Positions 1 to 7,206 of a DNA stretch of 26,156 nt are shown here, one piece after another. A program made the translations under genes and the position numbers. Position 1 is the stretch's first letter; each line of letters starts with the position of its first letter. Below the pieces are notes generated by a model. That model had not been told where the DNA came from. It worked only from the letters and a program-made list of their open reading frames with translations, and searched no databases. The stretch comes from a virus, in the IMG/VR virus record IMGVR_UViG_3300034021_001303, positions 1 through 26,156 of that record; one strand, given 5' to 3'.

Positions 1-1348
1 AGTAGATTATAGAGACTCCCAACCAAAGTTGGTGTGTTATTATGTTGGTAAACCAAGTGAACACTTGGAACTCAAGTCAAATCCTGAATATCAATTCAAG
101 ACTGACTCTTTTCAATTTGATTGTGGTGGTGACCAACCATTGGTAGATAATCTACAAAATAAGACCAATTGGGGACAATCAAATAAGGTTGTTGCGTTCA
201 ATGTGGATTTCGGTACTAGGAATCAAGGGGTTTTCTATAGTATTCAGTTGGACCAAAACTCAGCTGCCGCCACAAGTGAATCAAACAGGGTTGTTACTGA
301 CATAGCCCTACAAGCGGGAGGTAGAAATGCGATGAGTTCAAGTGTAGGATTATTTAATTTTTATAAAACACGAAGTTATGAATGTAGAGTTGAATCTATG
401 GGGAATGTCATGATTCAACCAACGATGTATTTCAATCTACAACATGTCCCTATGTTCTATGGACCATATATGATTCAATCGGTAGAACACGTAATCGATT
501 CGGGTAATTTCAGAACATACTTCTCAGGAATTAGAATGCCGGTATACTCAATACCTTTAATTACCCAACAACTTGTAAGTCTAAATAAGAATTTGTTATC
601 TCAATTGGTACAACAGATTTCGAGGTTGAAAGAAACCACGGTAGTTAACCCTTCGAAGAATATTATTGCGGTAGGTAATTCAATACAGAATAACAGTGAG
701 TTTACCGCGGCTAATCCTGCTCAATGTGCTAACGATATTGCTGTGGCTAACCAAAGGTATAGAAATTTTGTGGGGATTGATAGTCCAACATTACGTTCGA
801 TTGCTTACAACGATTTCGCAACAATTATTAAAAATAATGTTGCCGACAGAGTTGCCCGTGGTATGGTATTCTTCAATGCCTACGTTAATGGACATGATGA
901 CACCAAAATATACGCCTACGATTATGATTTGGGAGGAACACCTCTTGGAGGAACAATTTACCAAAACATAAGTTACGCTCAGAGAGGAGAGATTTATTTA
1001 AGACGAGAGTATTCATGTCGTTCTAATCAGGGGGTAACAGCACCTTATGCGACTTTTGACAGTTTTCAAAAATCTGTAGAGTTCATTGAATCCTATTATT
1101 TGAATAAGTCAGGTCCACAAAATAAATCTATCGTTTATTCTAATCCAAGTTACAAATGGAATAATAAATCTGATTATGCAATCAGTTTAGTTCAAGTGTG
1201 GTTGGAATGGTGGCCAACAAAACGTTGGAATACAGAAGCGGAAAAAGAAAAATGGATTAAGGCCAATCAAAAGAATTTCAATGAATTGGTGAAAGCAGCT
1301 GACGAAGTCACCGAGAAAGCAATCAGTTTAGGTCTTATTTCGTTTTAA
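1..1348 (+). CDS. Probable baseplate hub protein, 5' end cut by the window edge
   Basis: The reading frame is open from the left edge (first whole codon at position 2) to the TAA at 1346-1348, so at least 448 residues are visible and the true start lies outside. The segment MFYGPYMIQSVEHVI followed by SGNFRTYFSGIRMP resembles the end of late-control-D/gp27-type hub domains, in which a Y-x-V/I-x-x-V-x-H-x-I core is followed by a strand ending in a G-x-R motif. Here that block sits around nucleotides 450-545. The C-terminal half, from about 720, is different and contains APYATFDSFQKSVEFI, which recalls the closing part of glucosaminidase (GH73-like) domains. If both readings hold, this is a hub fused to a tail lysozyme, analogous in role to T4 gp27/gp5. 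The family assignment comes from pattern memory only. A TTG at 29 is not the start, because the frame continues upstream of it. Confidence 0.5.
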   Translation, partial: VDYRDSQPKLVCYYVGKPSEHLELKSNPEYQFKTDSFQFDCGGDQPLVDNLQNKTNWGQSNKVVAFNVDFGTRNQGVFYSIQLDQNSAAATSESNRVVTDIALQAGGRNAMSSSVGLFNFYKTRSYECRVESMGNVMIQPTMYFNLQHVPMFYGPYMIQSVEHVIDSGNFRTYFSGIRMPVYSIPLITQQLVSLNKNLLSQLVQQISRLKETTVVNPSKNIIAVGNSIQNNSEFTAANPAQCANDIAVANQRYRNFVGIDSPTLRSIAYNDFATIIKNNVADRVARGMVFFNAYVNGHDDTKIYAYDYDLGGTPLGGTIYQNISYAQRGEIYLRREYSCRSNQGVTAPYATFDSFQKSVEFIESYYLNKSGPQNKSIVYSNPSYKWNNKSDYAISLVQVWLEWWPTKRWNTEAEKEKWIKANQKNFNELVKAADEVTEKAISLGLISF

Positions 1349-1352
1349 TTGA

Positions 1353-1360
1353 TATTTATA
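1353..1360 (+). promoter_or_regulatory. TATTTATA motif before the 74-residue gene
   Basis: The short gap between the hub gene and the next start contains TATTTATA, 11 bases before the ATG. The same TATTTAT core occurs in three other non-coding gaps of this window (5781, 10731, 13102), which suggests a phage promoter or other regulatory element. Its function is inferred only from this recurrence. Confidence 0.35.
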
Positions 1361-1371
1361 GAGAAAAAAGT

Positions 1372-1596
1372 ATGAATCTAAAGCAACATCTTGACAATTA
1401 TCTTGGAACTAATTCAAGATATAGTGAAAAAACCACAGGTAATGGATACACGGAAGTTTGTGACTTGAACACTGGTGATTGTTACACAGTTAGAGACCGT
1501 GATGGTCTTATCGAAAGAGTTGATAACACGATGAGAACCAATAAAAGAGTCCAAGTTGAAACACCACAAGGAGTGAAACAATTATTAAATGGTTAA
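1372..1596 (+). CDS. Small protein of unknown function, 74 residues
   Basis: An intact short gene starts with ATG 23 bases after the hub gene and stops three bases before the next gene. The product is polar and has two cysteines in a compact stretch (EVCDLNTGDCYTVRDRDG, about residues 28-45), where a strand-turn-strand is plausible. It has no signal peptide or membrane segment. I do not recognise the family. Its position between a hub gene and an acidic coiled-coil protein, ahead of a terminator, suggests it belongs to the same late transcription unit and may be a small virion or assembly protein. That is context only. Confidence 0.7.
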   Translation: MNLKQHLDNYLGTNSRYSEKTTGNGYTEVCDLNTGDCYTVRDRDGLIERVDNTMRTNKRVQVETPQGVKQLLNG

Positions 1597-1599
1597 ACA

Positions 1600-2268
1600 A
1601 TGAACACTGTAGACAAAAAAATATTAGAACAACTTAAGAGACACAACTCGATTAACAAGTATATCACAGAACAAGGGGTACCCGAAGCGTTACCACCTGG
1701 AACTGAAGCACCTGCTGAGTTAGGTGCGGAAACCGCTACTCCTCCAGCACCTGAAGTTGACCCTACTTTGGCCGAACCTCAGGCAGAACCTGAAGTTATT
1801 GATGTTACCAAGGACGATGACGTGGAAAAAATTGATGATTCTGGTTCATCTACAGAAACCGAAGAAGGTTCAGAGGAACTTGATATTACTGATTTAGTAA
1901 ATTCACAAAAAAACATGGAGTCAAAACAAAATGAGTATTTTGACATGATGTTCAAGCAACTTGAAGGTCTACAGGGTAAGTTAGCTGAGATGGAAGGTTT
2001 GGTTTCACAATTGAATTCTATTGAAGAAAAAATTGAAAAATACCGACCTAAAACAGCTCAAGAGAAACTTGAATTAAGAACTTTGGATAGTGGACCATAC
2101 CACCAAAAACTTTCAGATTTTTTCCAAGACAAGCAACAAGATATGGAAAAACAAGGTAAGAACGAATACGTTCTCACCTCAGACGAAGTTGAGCAAATCG
2201 TACCAAGTGAAATTAAAAAAACATTTGACCAGTACGGTGCTGAACCAACCGGTACATCTTTCAGATAA
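1600..2268 (+). CDS. Acidic protein with Pro/Glu-rich linker and coiled coil, unknown function
   Basis: This 222-residue protein starts three bases after the preceding stop codon. Three parts are visible. An amphipathic N-terminus (residues 1-25) contains the local motif INKYITEQ. A low-complexity region rich in Pro, Ala, Glu and Asp follows (about 26-95). A helical segment (about 98-150) has heptad-like Leu/Met spacing and probably forms a coiled coil. The last 70 residues are charged and end in a Gly/Thr/Ser tail. I cannot assign a family. The architecture would suit a scaffold, prohead-core or adaptor protein, but nothing in the sequence proves it. The gene is followed directly by a strong terminator, so it ends its transcription unit. 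Confidence 0.75.
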   Translation: MNTVDKKILEQLKRHNSINKYITEQGVPEALPPGTEAPAELGAETATPPAPEVDPTLAEPQAEPEVIDVTKDDDVEKIDDSGSSTETEEGSEELDITDLVNSQKNMESKQNEYFDMMFKQLEGLQGKLAEMEGLVSQLNSIEEKIEKYRPKTAQEKLELRTLDSGPYHQKLSDFFQDKQQDMEKQGKNEYVLTSDEVEQIVPSEIKKTFDQYGAEPTGTSFR

Positions 2269-2300
2269 GCTTGAAAAGGTTGAGTTATTAACTATAATAT

Positions 2301-2327
2301 AAGGGTCACGTTGTGACCCTTTTTTTT
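2301..2327 (+). terminator. Strong intrinsic terminator
   Basis: AAGGGTCAC (2301-2309) pairs perfectly with GTGACCCTT (2313-2321) around a short GTT loop. The T run occupies 2320-2327. It lies 32 bases after the stop codon of the acidic coiled-coil gene and just before the gp32 promoter, so it separates the two transcription units. Confidence 0.9.
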
Positions 2328-2336
2328 GGCGACTGA

Positions 2337-2368
2337 TTTGACGAAACAATAAACTTGGCGTATATTTT
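2337..2368 (+). promoter_or_regulatory. Promoter for the gp32-like gene
   Basis: Two consensus patterns overlap here. TTTG (2337-2340), then 20 bases, then TATATTTT (2361-2368) fits the Bacteroidota primary-sigma pattern TTTG-N19-21-TAnnTTTG with one mismatch in the -7 box. The same bases also read as TTGACG (2338-2343), 17 bases, TATATT (2361-2366), which matches the sigma-70 consensus at 10 of 12 positions. It follows a terminator and precedes the ATG at 2400. Transcription probably starts near 2371-2374, giving a leader of about 27-30 A/T-rich bases without a Shine-Dalgarno sequence. Confidence 0.75.
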
Positions 2369-2399
2369 TTATGTCCTAACAAACTAATTTTAATTTAAC

Positions 2400-3242
2400 A
2401 TGAGTAATGCACTTGACGCAGTACTGGCTCAGTACGAAAAGAACTCACAAGGTTCAAGTGACAGCAATCGTATGTCACAAGAAGAAAGAATGAAGAAATA
2501 TTTTGCTTGTATTCTACCGCAAGGTCAATCACAAGGTCAACGTAGAGTACGTATTCTTCCAACAAAAGATGGTTCTTCACCTTTTGTTGAAGTTTATTAC
2601 CACGAACTTCAAGTAGGTGGTAAATGGCAAAAGTTCTATGACCCGGGAAAGAACGACAACGAACGTTCTCCTTTGAATGAGGTTCACGAAGAACTTATGG
2701 CTACAGGAAAAGAATCCGATAAAGAACTTGCTCGTCAATACAAATCACGTAAATTCTACATCGCAAAAGTTGTAGACCGTGATGCGGAAGACGAAGGTGT
2801 AAAGTTTTGGAGATTCAAACACAATTACAAGAACGAAGGTATCTTGGATAAAATTATCCCCATTTGGAGACAAAAAGGTGATATCACCGACCCTGAAAAA
2901 GGACGTGACCTTATCATTCAGCTTGTAAAACAGAAGACTCCTGGTGGTAAAGATTACACATCAATTCAGACCATTATGCACGATGACCCATCAATTCTTC
3001 AGGAAGATGCTGAAGTTATGAAGTCATGGTTGGCAGATGAACTCACTTGGCAAGATGTGTATTCCAAAAAACCTGTTGAGTATCTTGAGGCAATCGCTCG
3101 TGGTGAAGAGCCACGTTGGGATAGTGAAACAGGTAAGTATGTTTACGGAGATGAAGCTATCATGTCTATGGGTGGTGGAAAGTCATCTGGTGTGGCAGAC
3201 CCTCAAGCAGGAGCTGACCCTGACGAAGATTTACCGTTCTAA
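2400..3242 (+). CDS. 32: gp32-like single-stranded DNA-binding protein
   Basis: The 280-residue product coats single-stranded DNA during replication and recombination. Similarity to T4 gp32 is visible in order: RRVRILPTKDGSSPF (residues 48-62, T4 has VIRFLPSKND...APF), a His in YYHEL at 68 (T4 His64), GGKWQKFY at 73-80 (T4 GKWYIE), and FYIAKVV near 119 (T4 ANILVVKD). The T4 zinc site is His plus three Cys. Here only the His remains, because the sole Cys of the protein is residue 37. The C-terminus is acidic and ends DPDEDLPF, like the tip of bacterial SSB proteins rather than the T4 gp32 tail. The gene has its own promoter and is followed by a hairpin, so it can be expressed as a separate cistron. 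This suits a protein needed in large amounts. Confidence 0.93.
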   Translation: MSNALDAVLAQYEKNSQGSSDSNRMSQEERMKKYFACILPQGQSQGQRRVRILPTKDGSSPFVEVYYHELQVGGKWQKFYDPGKNDNERSPLNEVHEELMATGKESDKELARQYKSRKFYIAKVVDRDAEDEGVKFWRFKHNYKNEGILDKIIPIWRQKGDITDPEKGRDLIIQLVKQKTPGGKDYTSIQTIMHDDPSILQEDAEVMKSWLADELTWQDVYSKKPVEYLEAIARGEEPRWDSETGKYVYGDEAIMSMGGGKSSGVADPQAGADPDEDLPF

Positions 3243-3247
3243 TTAAC

Positions 3248-3275
3248 AAGGGTGCAGGCGGTGTCTGCACCCTTT
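3248..3275 (+). terminator. Hairpin after gp32, probably a partial terminator
   Basis: AAGGGTGCAG (3248-3257) pairs perfectly with CTGCACCCTT (3265-3274) around a 7-base loop. Only three T residues follow directly, then AATATTTTTTAAT, so the U tract is interrupted. This suggests incomplete termination, or a structure that stabilises the 3' end of the gp32 mRNA while letting some transcription continue into uvsX. No separate uvsX promoter is evident in the 46-base gap. Confidence 0.7.
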
Positions 3276-3288
3276 AATATTTTTTAAT

Positions 3289-4299
3289 ATGGCACTAAAG
3301 AAAAACGATTTCAGTTCAATCAAGAAGAAGTACTCTACTTCTGCAAAATACAAACCCCAAAGATTCTTTGACTTGGGTTCCGACTTTTTGGATGCTGTGG
3401 GACTACCTGGTCCCGCAATTGGTCATTTGAATATGTTCTTGGGACACTCAGATACAGGTAAGACCACTGCGTTGGTTAAAACTGCGGTCTCGGCTCAGAA
3501 ACAAGGTATTCTCCCTGTATTCATTATCACCGAACAAAAGTGGAGTTTCGAACACGCGAAACTTATGGGTTTTGAGTGTGAAGAAGTTGTTGACCAACAG
3601 ACTGGTGAATTGGAATGGGATGGATTTTTCATTTTCAATAATAATTTCGACTACATTGAACAAATTACTGACTACATCAATAGTTTGTTGGACGCTCAAG
3701 AAAAGGGTGAACTTGATTATGATTTACTGTTTCTTTGGGATTCAGTTGGTTCTGTTCCTTGTAAGATGACTTACGATGGAAAGGGCGGTAAACAACACAA
3801 TGCATCTGTGTTAGCAGATAAGATTGGTATGGGTATTAACCAACGTATTTCAGGTTCAAGAAAGGCTGATACCAAATTTGAAAACAGTTTGGTTATTGTC
3901 AATCAACCATGGGTTGAACTTCCCGATAATCCTTTCGGTCAACCCAAGATTAAAGCTAAAGGTGGTGAGGCCATTTGGTTAAACTCATCTTTGGTATTTT
4001 TGTTTGGTAATCAAAAAGGTGCTGGTACCACCAAGATTACAGCAACCAAGGATAAGCGAACTGTTAAGTTTGCAACTCGTACCAAAGTTTCCGTATTGAA
4101 AAATCACATCAATGGATTGGGTTACGAAGACGGAAAAATCATTGTCACCCCACATGGTTTCTTGGCCGGTAAAGAGGCTGCTGAAGAAAAGGCATCCATC
4201 GAATCCTACAAGAAAGACCATGCCGATTATTGGAAAACTATAATTGGTTCAGATGGTGATTTTGCGTTGTCAGAGGAAAAGGAAAGTGAAAATCTATAA
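3289..4299 (+). CDS. uvsX: UvsX, RecA-like recombinase
   Basis: The 336-residue product is a RecA/Rad51-family ATPase that forms filaments on single-stranded DNA and drives strand invasion in recombination-dependent replication. The Walker A loop is GHSDTGKTT at residues 52-60. A Thr-Glu pair at 81-82 lies where the catalytic glutamate of the RecA fold is expected. Walker B is LLFLWDS at 146-152. Residues from about 165 (KGGKQHNASVLADKIGMGINQ) to 230 match the L1/L2 core region of phage UvsX rather than cellular RecA, which has a different Walker A (GPESSGKT). The protein is shorter than T4 UvsX (about 390 residues), mainly at the N-terminus. Its place between gp32 and rnh agrees with this role. 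The acidic C-terminus could bind partners. Confidence 0.92.
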   Translation: MALKKNDFSSIKKKYSTSAKYKPQRFFDLGSDFLDAVGLPGPAIGHLNMFLGHSDTGKTTALVKTAVSAQKQGILPVFIITEQKWSFEHAKLMGFECEEVVDQQTGELEWDGFFIFNNNFDYIEQITDYINSLLDAQEKGELDYDLLFLWDSVGSVPCKMTYDGKGGKQHNASVLADKIGMGINQRISGSRKADTKFENSLVIVNQPWVELPDNPFGQPKIKAKGGEAIWLNSSLVFLFGNQKGAGTTKITATKDKRTVKFATRTKVSVLKNHINGLGYEDGKIIVTPHGFLAGKEAAEEKASIESYKKDHADYWKTIIGSDGDFALSEEKESENL

Positions 4300-4310
4300 A
4301 CATCTTTTTA

Positions 4311-5318
4311 GTGAGGACTCTTTTAGTAGATGGTGATAACCTATTCAAAATCGGATTTCATGGAGTCAGAGAATTCTATGTCGATGGTGAACATATTGGA
4401 GGAGTCTTCCACTTTGTCAACACCCTTAGAAAACAAGTGGATGAGTACGACTACGACAAAGTCGTTGTCTTTTGGGACGGTATCGGTAACTCATCCGTCA
4501 GACGTGAAATATATCCTAAGTACAAACTGAATCGTCGTCAGACGATGAATGAATACCAACACGAGTCCTACAGATACCAAAAGGAACGTGTTAAACAGTA
4601 TTTGGAGGAATGTTTCATTAGACAAATTAGAGTTGATAACAACGAAGCTGACGACCTTATTGCCTACTACTGTTTAATCGGTACTGATGAACAAAAGGTA
4701 ATATTGTCTGCAGACCAAGATTTAATCCAACTCGTAAGTCCCACAACATCTATTTATTCACCAATTAAGAAGTTCTTCATTAGAAATGGGGAAAAAATTA
4801 ATATGTTAGGACAACAAATCCCACATGAAAATGTAAGAACAATTAAGGTGATTATGGGTGACAAAAGCGATAATATTGATGGTATTTCTTTGATGGGTGA
4901 CAAAACCTTTCTAAAATTTTTTCCTGAGGTAGTTGACAGAGTTGTCAATGTATCGGATATTTTGGAGAGAGGACAACAACTTTTAGAAGAACACAAATCA
5001 AACAAAGCCCTTATGAATCTTACTAAAGGAATCACTAAAGACGGTGAGTTGGGTTTGGAGTTCTTCGAAAGAAACAAAAAGATTGTTGACCTGTTGAACC
5101 CTTTGATTTCAGATGAGGGTAAAGAAATGGTCGAACTTTATTATCGTGAAACATTGGACCCCGAAGGGAGGGGGTCAAAGAACCTTATCAGAATGATGAC
5201 AGAGGATGGGTTTTTTAAGTACCTTCCAAAGGATGATGAAGCGTTTGTGAACTTTGTTAAACCTTTCACCAAACTCACAAGAAAAGAAAAAAGAAAATTC
5301 AATCAAGAAAACAATTAA
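4311..5318 (+). CDS. rnh: 5'-3' exonuclease / flap endonuclease (T4 RNase H type)
   Basis: The 335-residue product belongs to the FEN/5'-3' exonuclease family and probably removes RNA primers and flaps on the lagging strand. Metal-binding acidic residues are in the expected order: Asp7 and Asp9 (LLVDGDN), Asp56 (FWDG), Glu112/Asp114/Asp115 (NEADDLIAYY), Asp135/Asp137 (SADQDLIQL) and Asp184/Asp187 (GDKSDNIDGI), the last starting the helix-hairpin-helix region. An Arg/Lys-rich segment (RREIYPKYKLNRR, 64-76) matches the arch that handles the 5' end. The start is GTG at 4311, because no ATG fits and the family N-terminus begins only a few residues before LLVDGDN. It lies 11 bases after uvsX. The length and a basic C-terminus (LTRKEKRKF) agree with T4 RNase H. 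Confidence 0.92.
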   Translation: MRTLLVDGDNLFKIGFHGVREFYVDGEHIGGVFHFVNTLRKQVDEYDYDKVVVFWDGIGNSSVRREIYPKYKLNRRQTMNEYQHESYRYQKERVKQYLEECFIRQIRVDNNEADDLIAYYCLIGTDEQKVILSADQDLIQLVSPTTSIYSPIKKFFIRNGEKINMLGQQIPHENVRTIKVIMGDKSDNIDGISLMGDKTFLKFFPEVVDRVVNVSDILERGQQLLEEHKSNKALMNLTKGITKDGELGLEFFERNKKIVDLLNPLISDEGKEMVELYYRETLDPEGRGSKNLIRMMTEDGFFKYLPKDDEAFVNFVKPFTKLTRKEKRKFNQENN

Positions 5319-5328
5319 TTAAAATTTT

Positions 5329-5778
5329 ATGAAAGAACAAGATATTGTAAAAATGGAGTTTTTGATTACGTTGAACAACAACATCGTAATCCAAAGATAC
5401 TTCAATGTCCGAGGTTATAACCCAACCGCTCGAGCGTCTATGGACCTACATGAGTATGTCAAAGATTTTGTTGACAGTTTTGAAAGTACCCAAAAGATGC
5501 GCACCGTAATGTACATGATGGATAATCAGTACGAAATTTTGGAGGATGCGTCTATTTTGGAAACTAATAATACCGATGGACCTGAAGTATTTCATTTTTA
5601 CGTAAAAATTGGGGAGCAGACAATTTGTCATAGAATCCTTGATGCAAAAATTTTCCCACCTAAAATAAGATACACCGTAGACATCCGCCAGCAAGCAAAA
5701 ACTGTGCTTCGCGACCTAACTGACATATTTTCAGATGAAAATTTTACTACAAGTTACCTGAATTATCAACTCGCTTGA
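5329..5778 (+). CDS. Unknown protein in the replication block, 149 residues
   Basis: This gene sits 10 bases after rnh and 37 bases before the helicase gene. The product looks like a compact soluble alpha/beta protein. The N-terminus has a strand-rich stretch (MEFLITLNNNIVIQRYFNVRGYN, in two parts at residues 9-19 and 20-31), the middle is helical, and there is a second strand-rich part around 85-115. There is no nucleotide-binding loop, zinc motif, signal peptide or membrane helix. It does not resemble T4 gp59, UvsY or gp61 by eye. Its neighbours make a replication or recombination accessory role the natural guess, for instance a helicase loader or mediator, but that is inference from position only. 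Confidence 0.75.
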   Translation: MKEQDIVKMEFLITLNNNIVIQRYFNVRGYNPTARASMDLHEYVKDFVDSFESTQKMRTVMYMMDNQYEILEDASILETNNTDGPEVFHFYVKIGEQTICHRILDAKIFPPKIRYTVDIRQQAKTVLRDLTDIFSDENFTTSYLNYQLA

Positions 5779-5780
5779 GG

Positions 5781-5788
5781 TATTTATA
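5781..5788 (+). promoter_or_regulatory. TATTTATA motif before the helicase gene
   Basis: TATTTATA begins two bases after the stop codon of the 149-residue gene and 27 bases before the helicase ATG. It repeats the motif found at 1353 and, as TATTTATC, at 10731 and 13102. An A/G-rich stretch (GAAAAGGGAAAAAA) follows it and is the closest thing to a purine-rich ribosome site in the window. The regulatory role is inferred. Confidence 0.35.
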
Positions 5789-5815
5789 ACTTACAGAAAA
5801 GGGAAAAAATAAATT

Positions 5816-7192
5816 ATGTCAAATAGGAATTTCGAATACTTAGGAAATACATTTCAACTACAATTACTAAATCAAATAATACTGGACAAGGACTTTGCTC
5901 ATTCCATCATTGACGTAATTGAACCTTCTCATTTTGAGAACAAATACTTCAAAACTTTGTTGCAGTTAACTAAGGAATATTATTCTAAGTATGACTGCAC
6001 ACCATCGTTTGAAACTCTCGGACAGGTAGTAAAGAGTGAGTTCCCACAAGAACTCATGTTAAAAATACTCAACGATACAATCAAACAAATTCAAGACTCC
6101 TCGATTGAAGGTGCAAGTTTTGTTCAAGAAAAGGCTCTCAAGTTTTGTAAACAACAAGAGCTTCAAAAGGCCATTGTCAAATCCCAAAAAATTCTTGATA
6201 ATGGTGAGTTTGAGAACTACGAAAAACTTGAAGAACTATTCAGAGCCGCAATCCAAATCGGTGAAAATGGTAATAAAATCGAGGACGTATTCAATAATCT
6301 TGATGATGTCCTTAATGAAGATTTTAGACACCCAATTCCTATGGGAATTAGTGGTATTGACAAGTTATTGAAAGGTGGGCTTGCTAAAGGAGAGTTAGGT
6401 GTAATATTAGCACCAACAGGTGTGGGTAAAACAACTATTCTATCCAAAATTGCTAACAGTGCATTCAACAACGGATATAACGTATTACAATTATTCTTTG
6501 AGGACAATCCAAAAGTAATCCAAAGAAAACACTTTACGATGTGGACAGGAATCGCTCCCGATGAACTACCAAGTCACCGTGAAGAAGTTTTGGAAAAGGC
6601 ACGTCAAGTCAAAGAGGAAATGACAAACAAGTTGTTTCTCAAAAAGTTACCATCAGACCAATTTACCATGAATCAAATTAAAAATATGATTCGTAAAATG
6701 ATTGCCGATGGACATCGAATTGATATGATAGTTTTGGACTACATCGATTGTATTGTTCCTGACAGAAACTTGGGTGACGAGTGGAAAAGTGAAGGTTCGG
6801 TCATGCGTGGATACGAAGCACTGTGTCATGAATTAGGAGTTGTAGGTTGGACTGCAACACAGGGTAACAGAAGCTCTATATCTTCTGAGGTTGTTACCAC
6901 CGACCAGATGGGTGGTTCTATCAAAAAAGCACAAGTAGGTCACGTTATCATTTCTGTGGCAAAAACATTACAACAAAAAGAAATGAATTTAGCAACTATC
7001 GCAATTACCAAATCACGTGTTGGTAAGGACGGAGTTATCTTTGAAAACTGTAAGTTCAACAACGAGTTGTTGGATATTGATACGGAAAGCTCTGTAACTT
7101 TCTTAGGATTTGAAGAAAAGAAAGAGGAGAAAAACAGAGACCGAATCAAAGAACTTATGGAAAAAAGAAAACAAAGAGAACATACAAATTAA
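5816..7192 (+). CDS. 41: Replicative DNA helicase, gp41/DnaB type
   Basis: The 458-residue product is a hexameric DnaB-family helicase that unwinds the fork and would recruit primase. The N-terminal helical domain (1-150) resembles DnaB-N in pattern ([14 protein letters not shown], ...). The RecA-like motor begins at about 170 with the family signature [21 protein letters not shown]. Walker A is APTGVGKTT (199-207), a glutamate follows at 229 (FFEDN), Walker B is MIVLDYID (304-311), and the sensor segment GWTATQGNR lies at 344-352. [19 protein letters not shown] near the end corresponds to the arginine-finger region of DnaB (TKNRxG...). The last 30 residues are a charged Lys/Glu tail. The length matches T4 gp41 (475). 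It lies between the replication genes and nrdB, and the nrdB start is only 14 bases away. Confidence 0.95.
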   Translation: MSNRNFEYLGNTFQLQLLNQIILDKDFAHSIIDVIEPSHFENKYFKTLLQLTKEYYSKYDCTPSFETLGQVVKSEFPQELMLKILNDTIKQIQDSSIEGASFVQEKALKFCKQQELQKAIVKSQKILDNGEFENYEKLEELFRAAIQIGENGNKIEDVFNNLDDVLNEDFRHPIPMGISGIDKLLKGGLAKGELGVILAPTGVGKTTILSKIANSAFNNGYNVLQLFFEDNPKVIQRKHFTMWTGIAPDELPSHREEVLEKARQVKEEMTNKLFLKKLPSDQFTMNQIKNMIRKMIADGHRIDMIVLDYIDCIVPDRNLGDEWKSEGSVMRGYEALCHELGVVGWTATQGNRSSISSEVVTTDQMGGSIKKAQVGHVIISVAKTLQQKEMNLATIAITKSRVGKDGVIFENCKFNNELLDIDTESSVTFLGFEEKKEEKNRDRIKELMEKRKQREHTN

Positions 7193-7206
7193 ATTTTATA
7201 AAGAAT

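Noticed and set aside
29-31. TTG as start of the first gene
   Set aside because: The reading frame continues without a stop to the left edge, so the gene is cut by the window and the TTG is internal.
696-971. + strand open frame of 91 codons within the hub gene in another frame
   Set aside because: It overlaps the hub frame completely, is hydrophobic by chance, and has no upstream signal.
3289-4299. Host-type RecA instead of UvsX
   Set aside because: The Walker A loop GHSDTGKTT and the core motifs differ from cellular RecA (GPESSGKT). Neighbouring gp32 and rnh genes fit a T4-type set.
4754-5077. Minus-strand open frame of 107 codons opposite the RNase H gene
   Set aside because: It is an antisense shadow of a gene with complete catalytic motifs. 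Its product is Ser/Leu/Pro-rich with no independent evidence.
1353-5788. TATTTATA sites as T4 late promoters (TATAAATA) on the minus strand
   Set aside because: Read that way they would direct transcription leftward into the 3' ends of + strand genes. No minus-strand gene is supported here.
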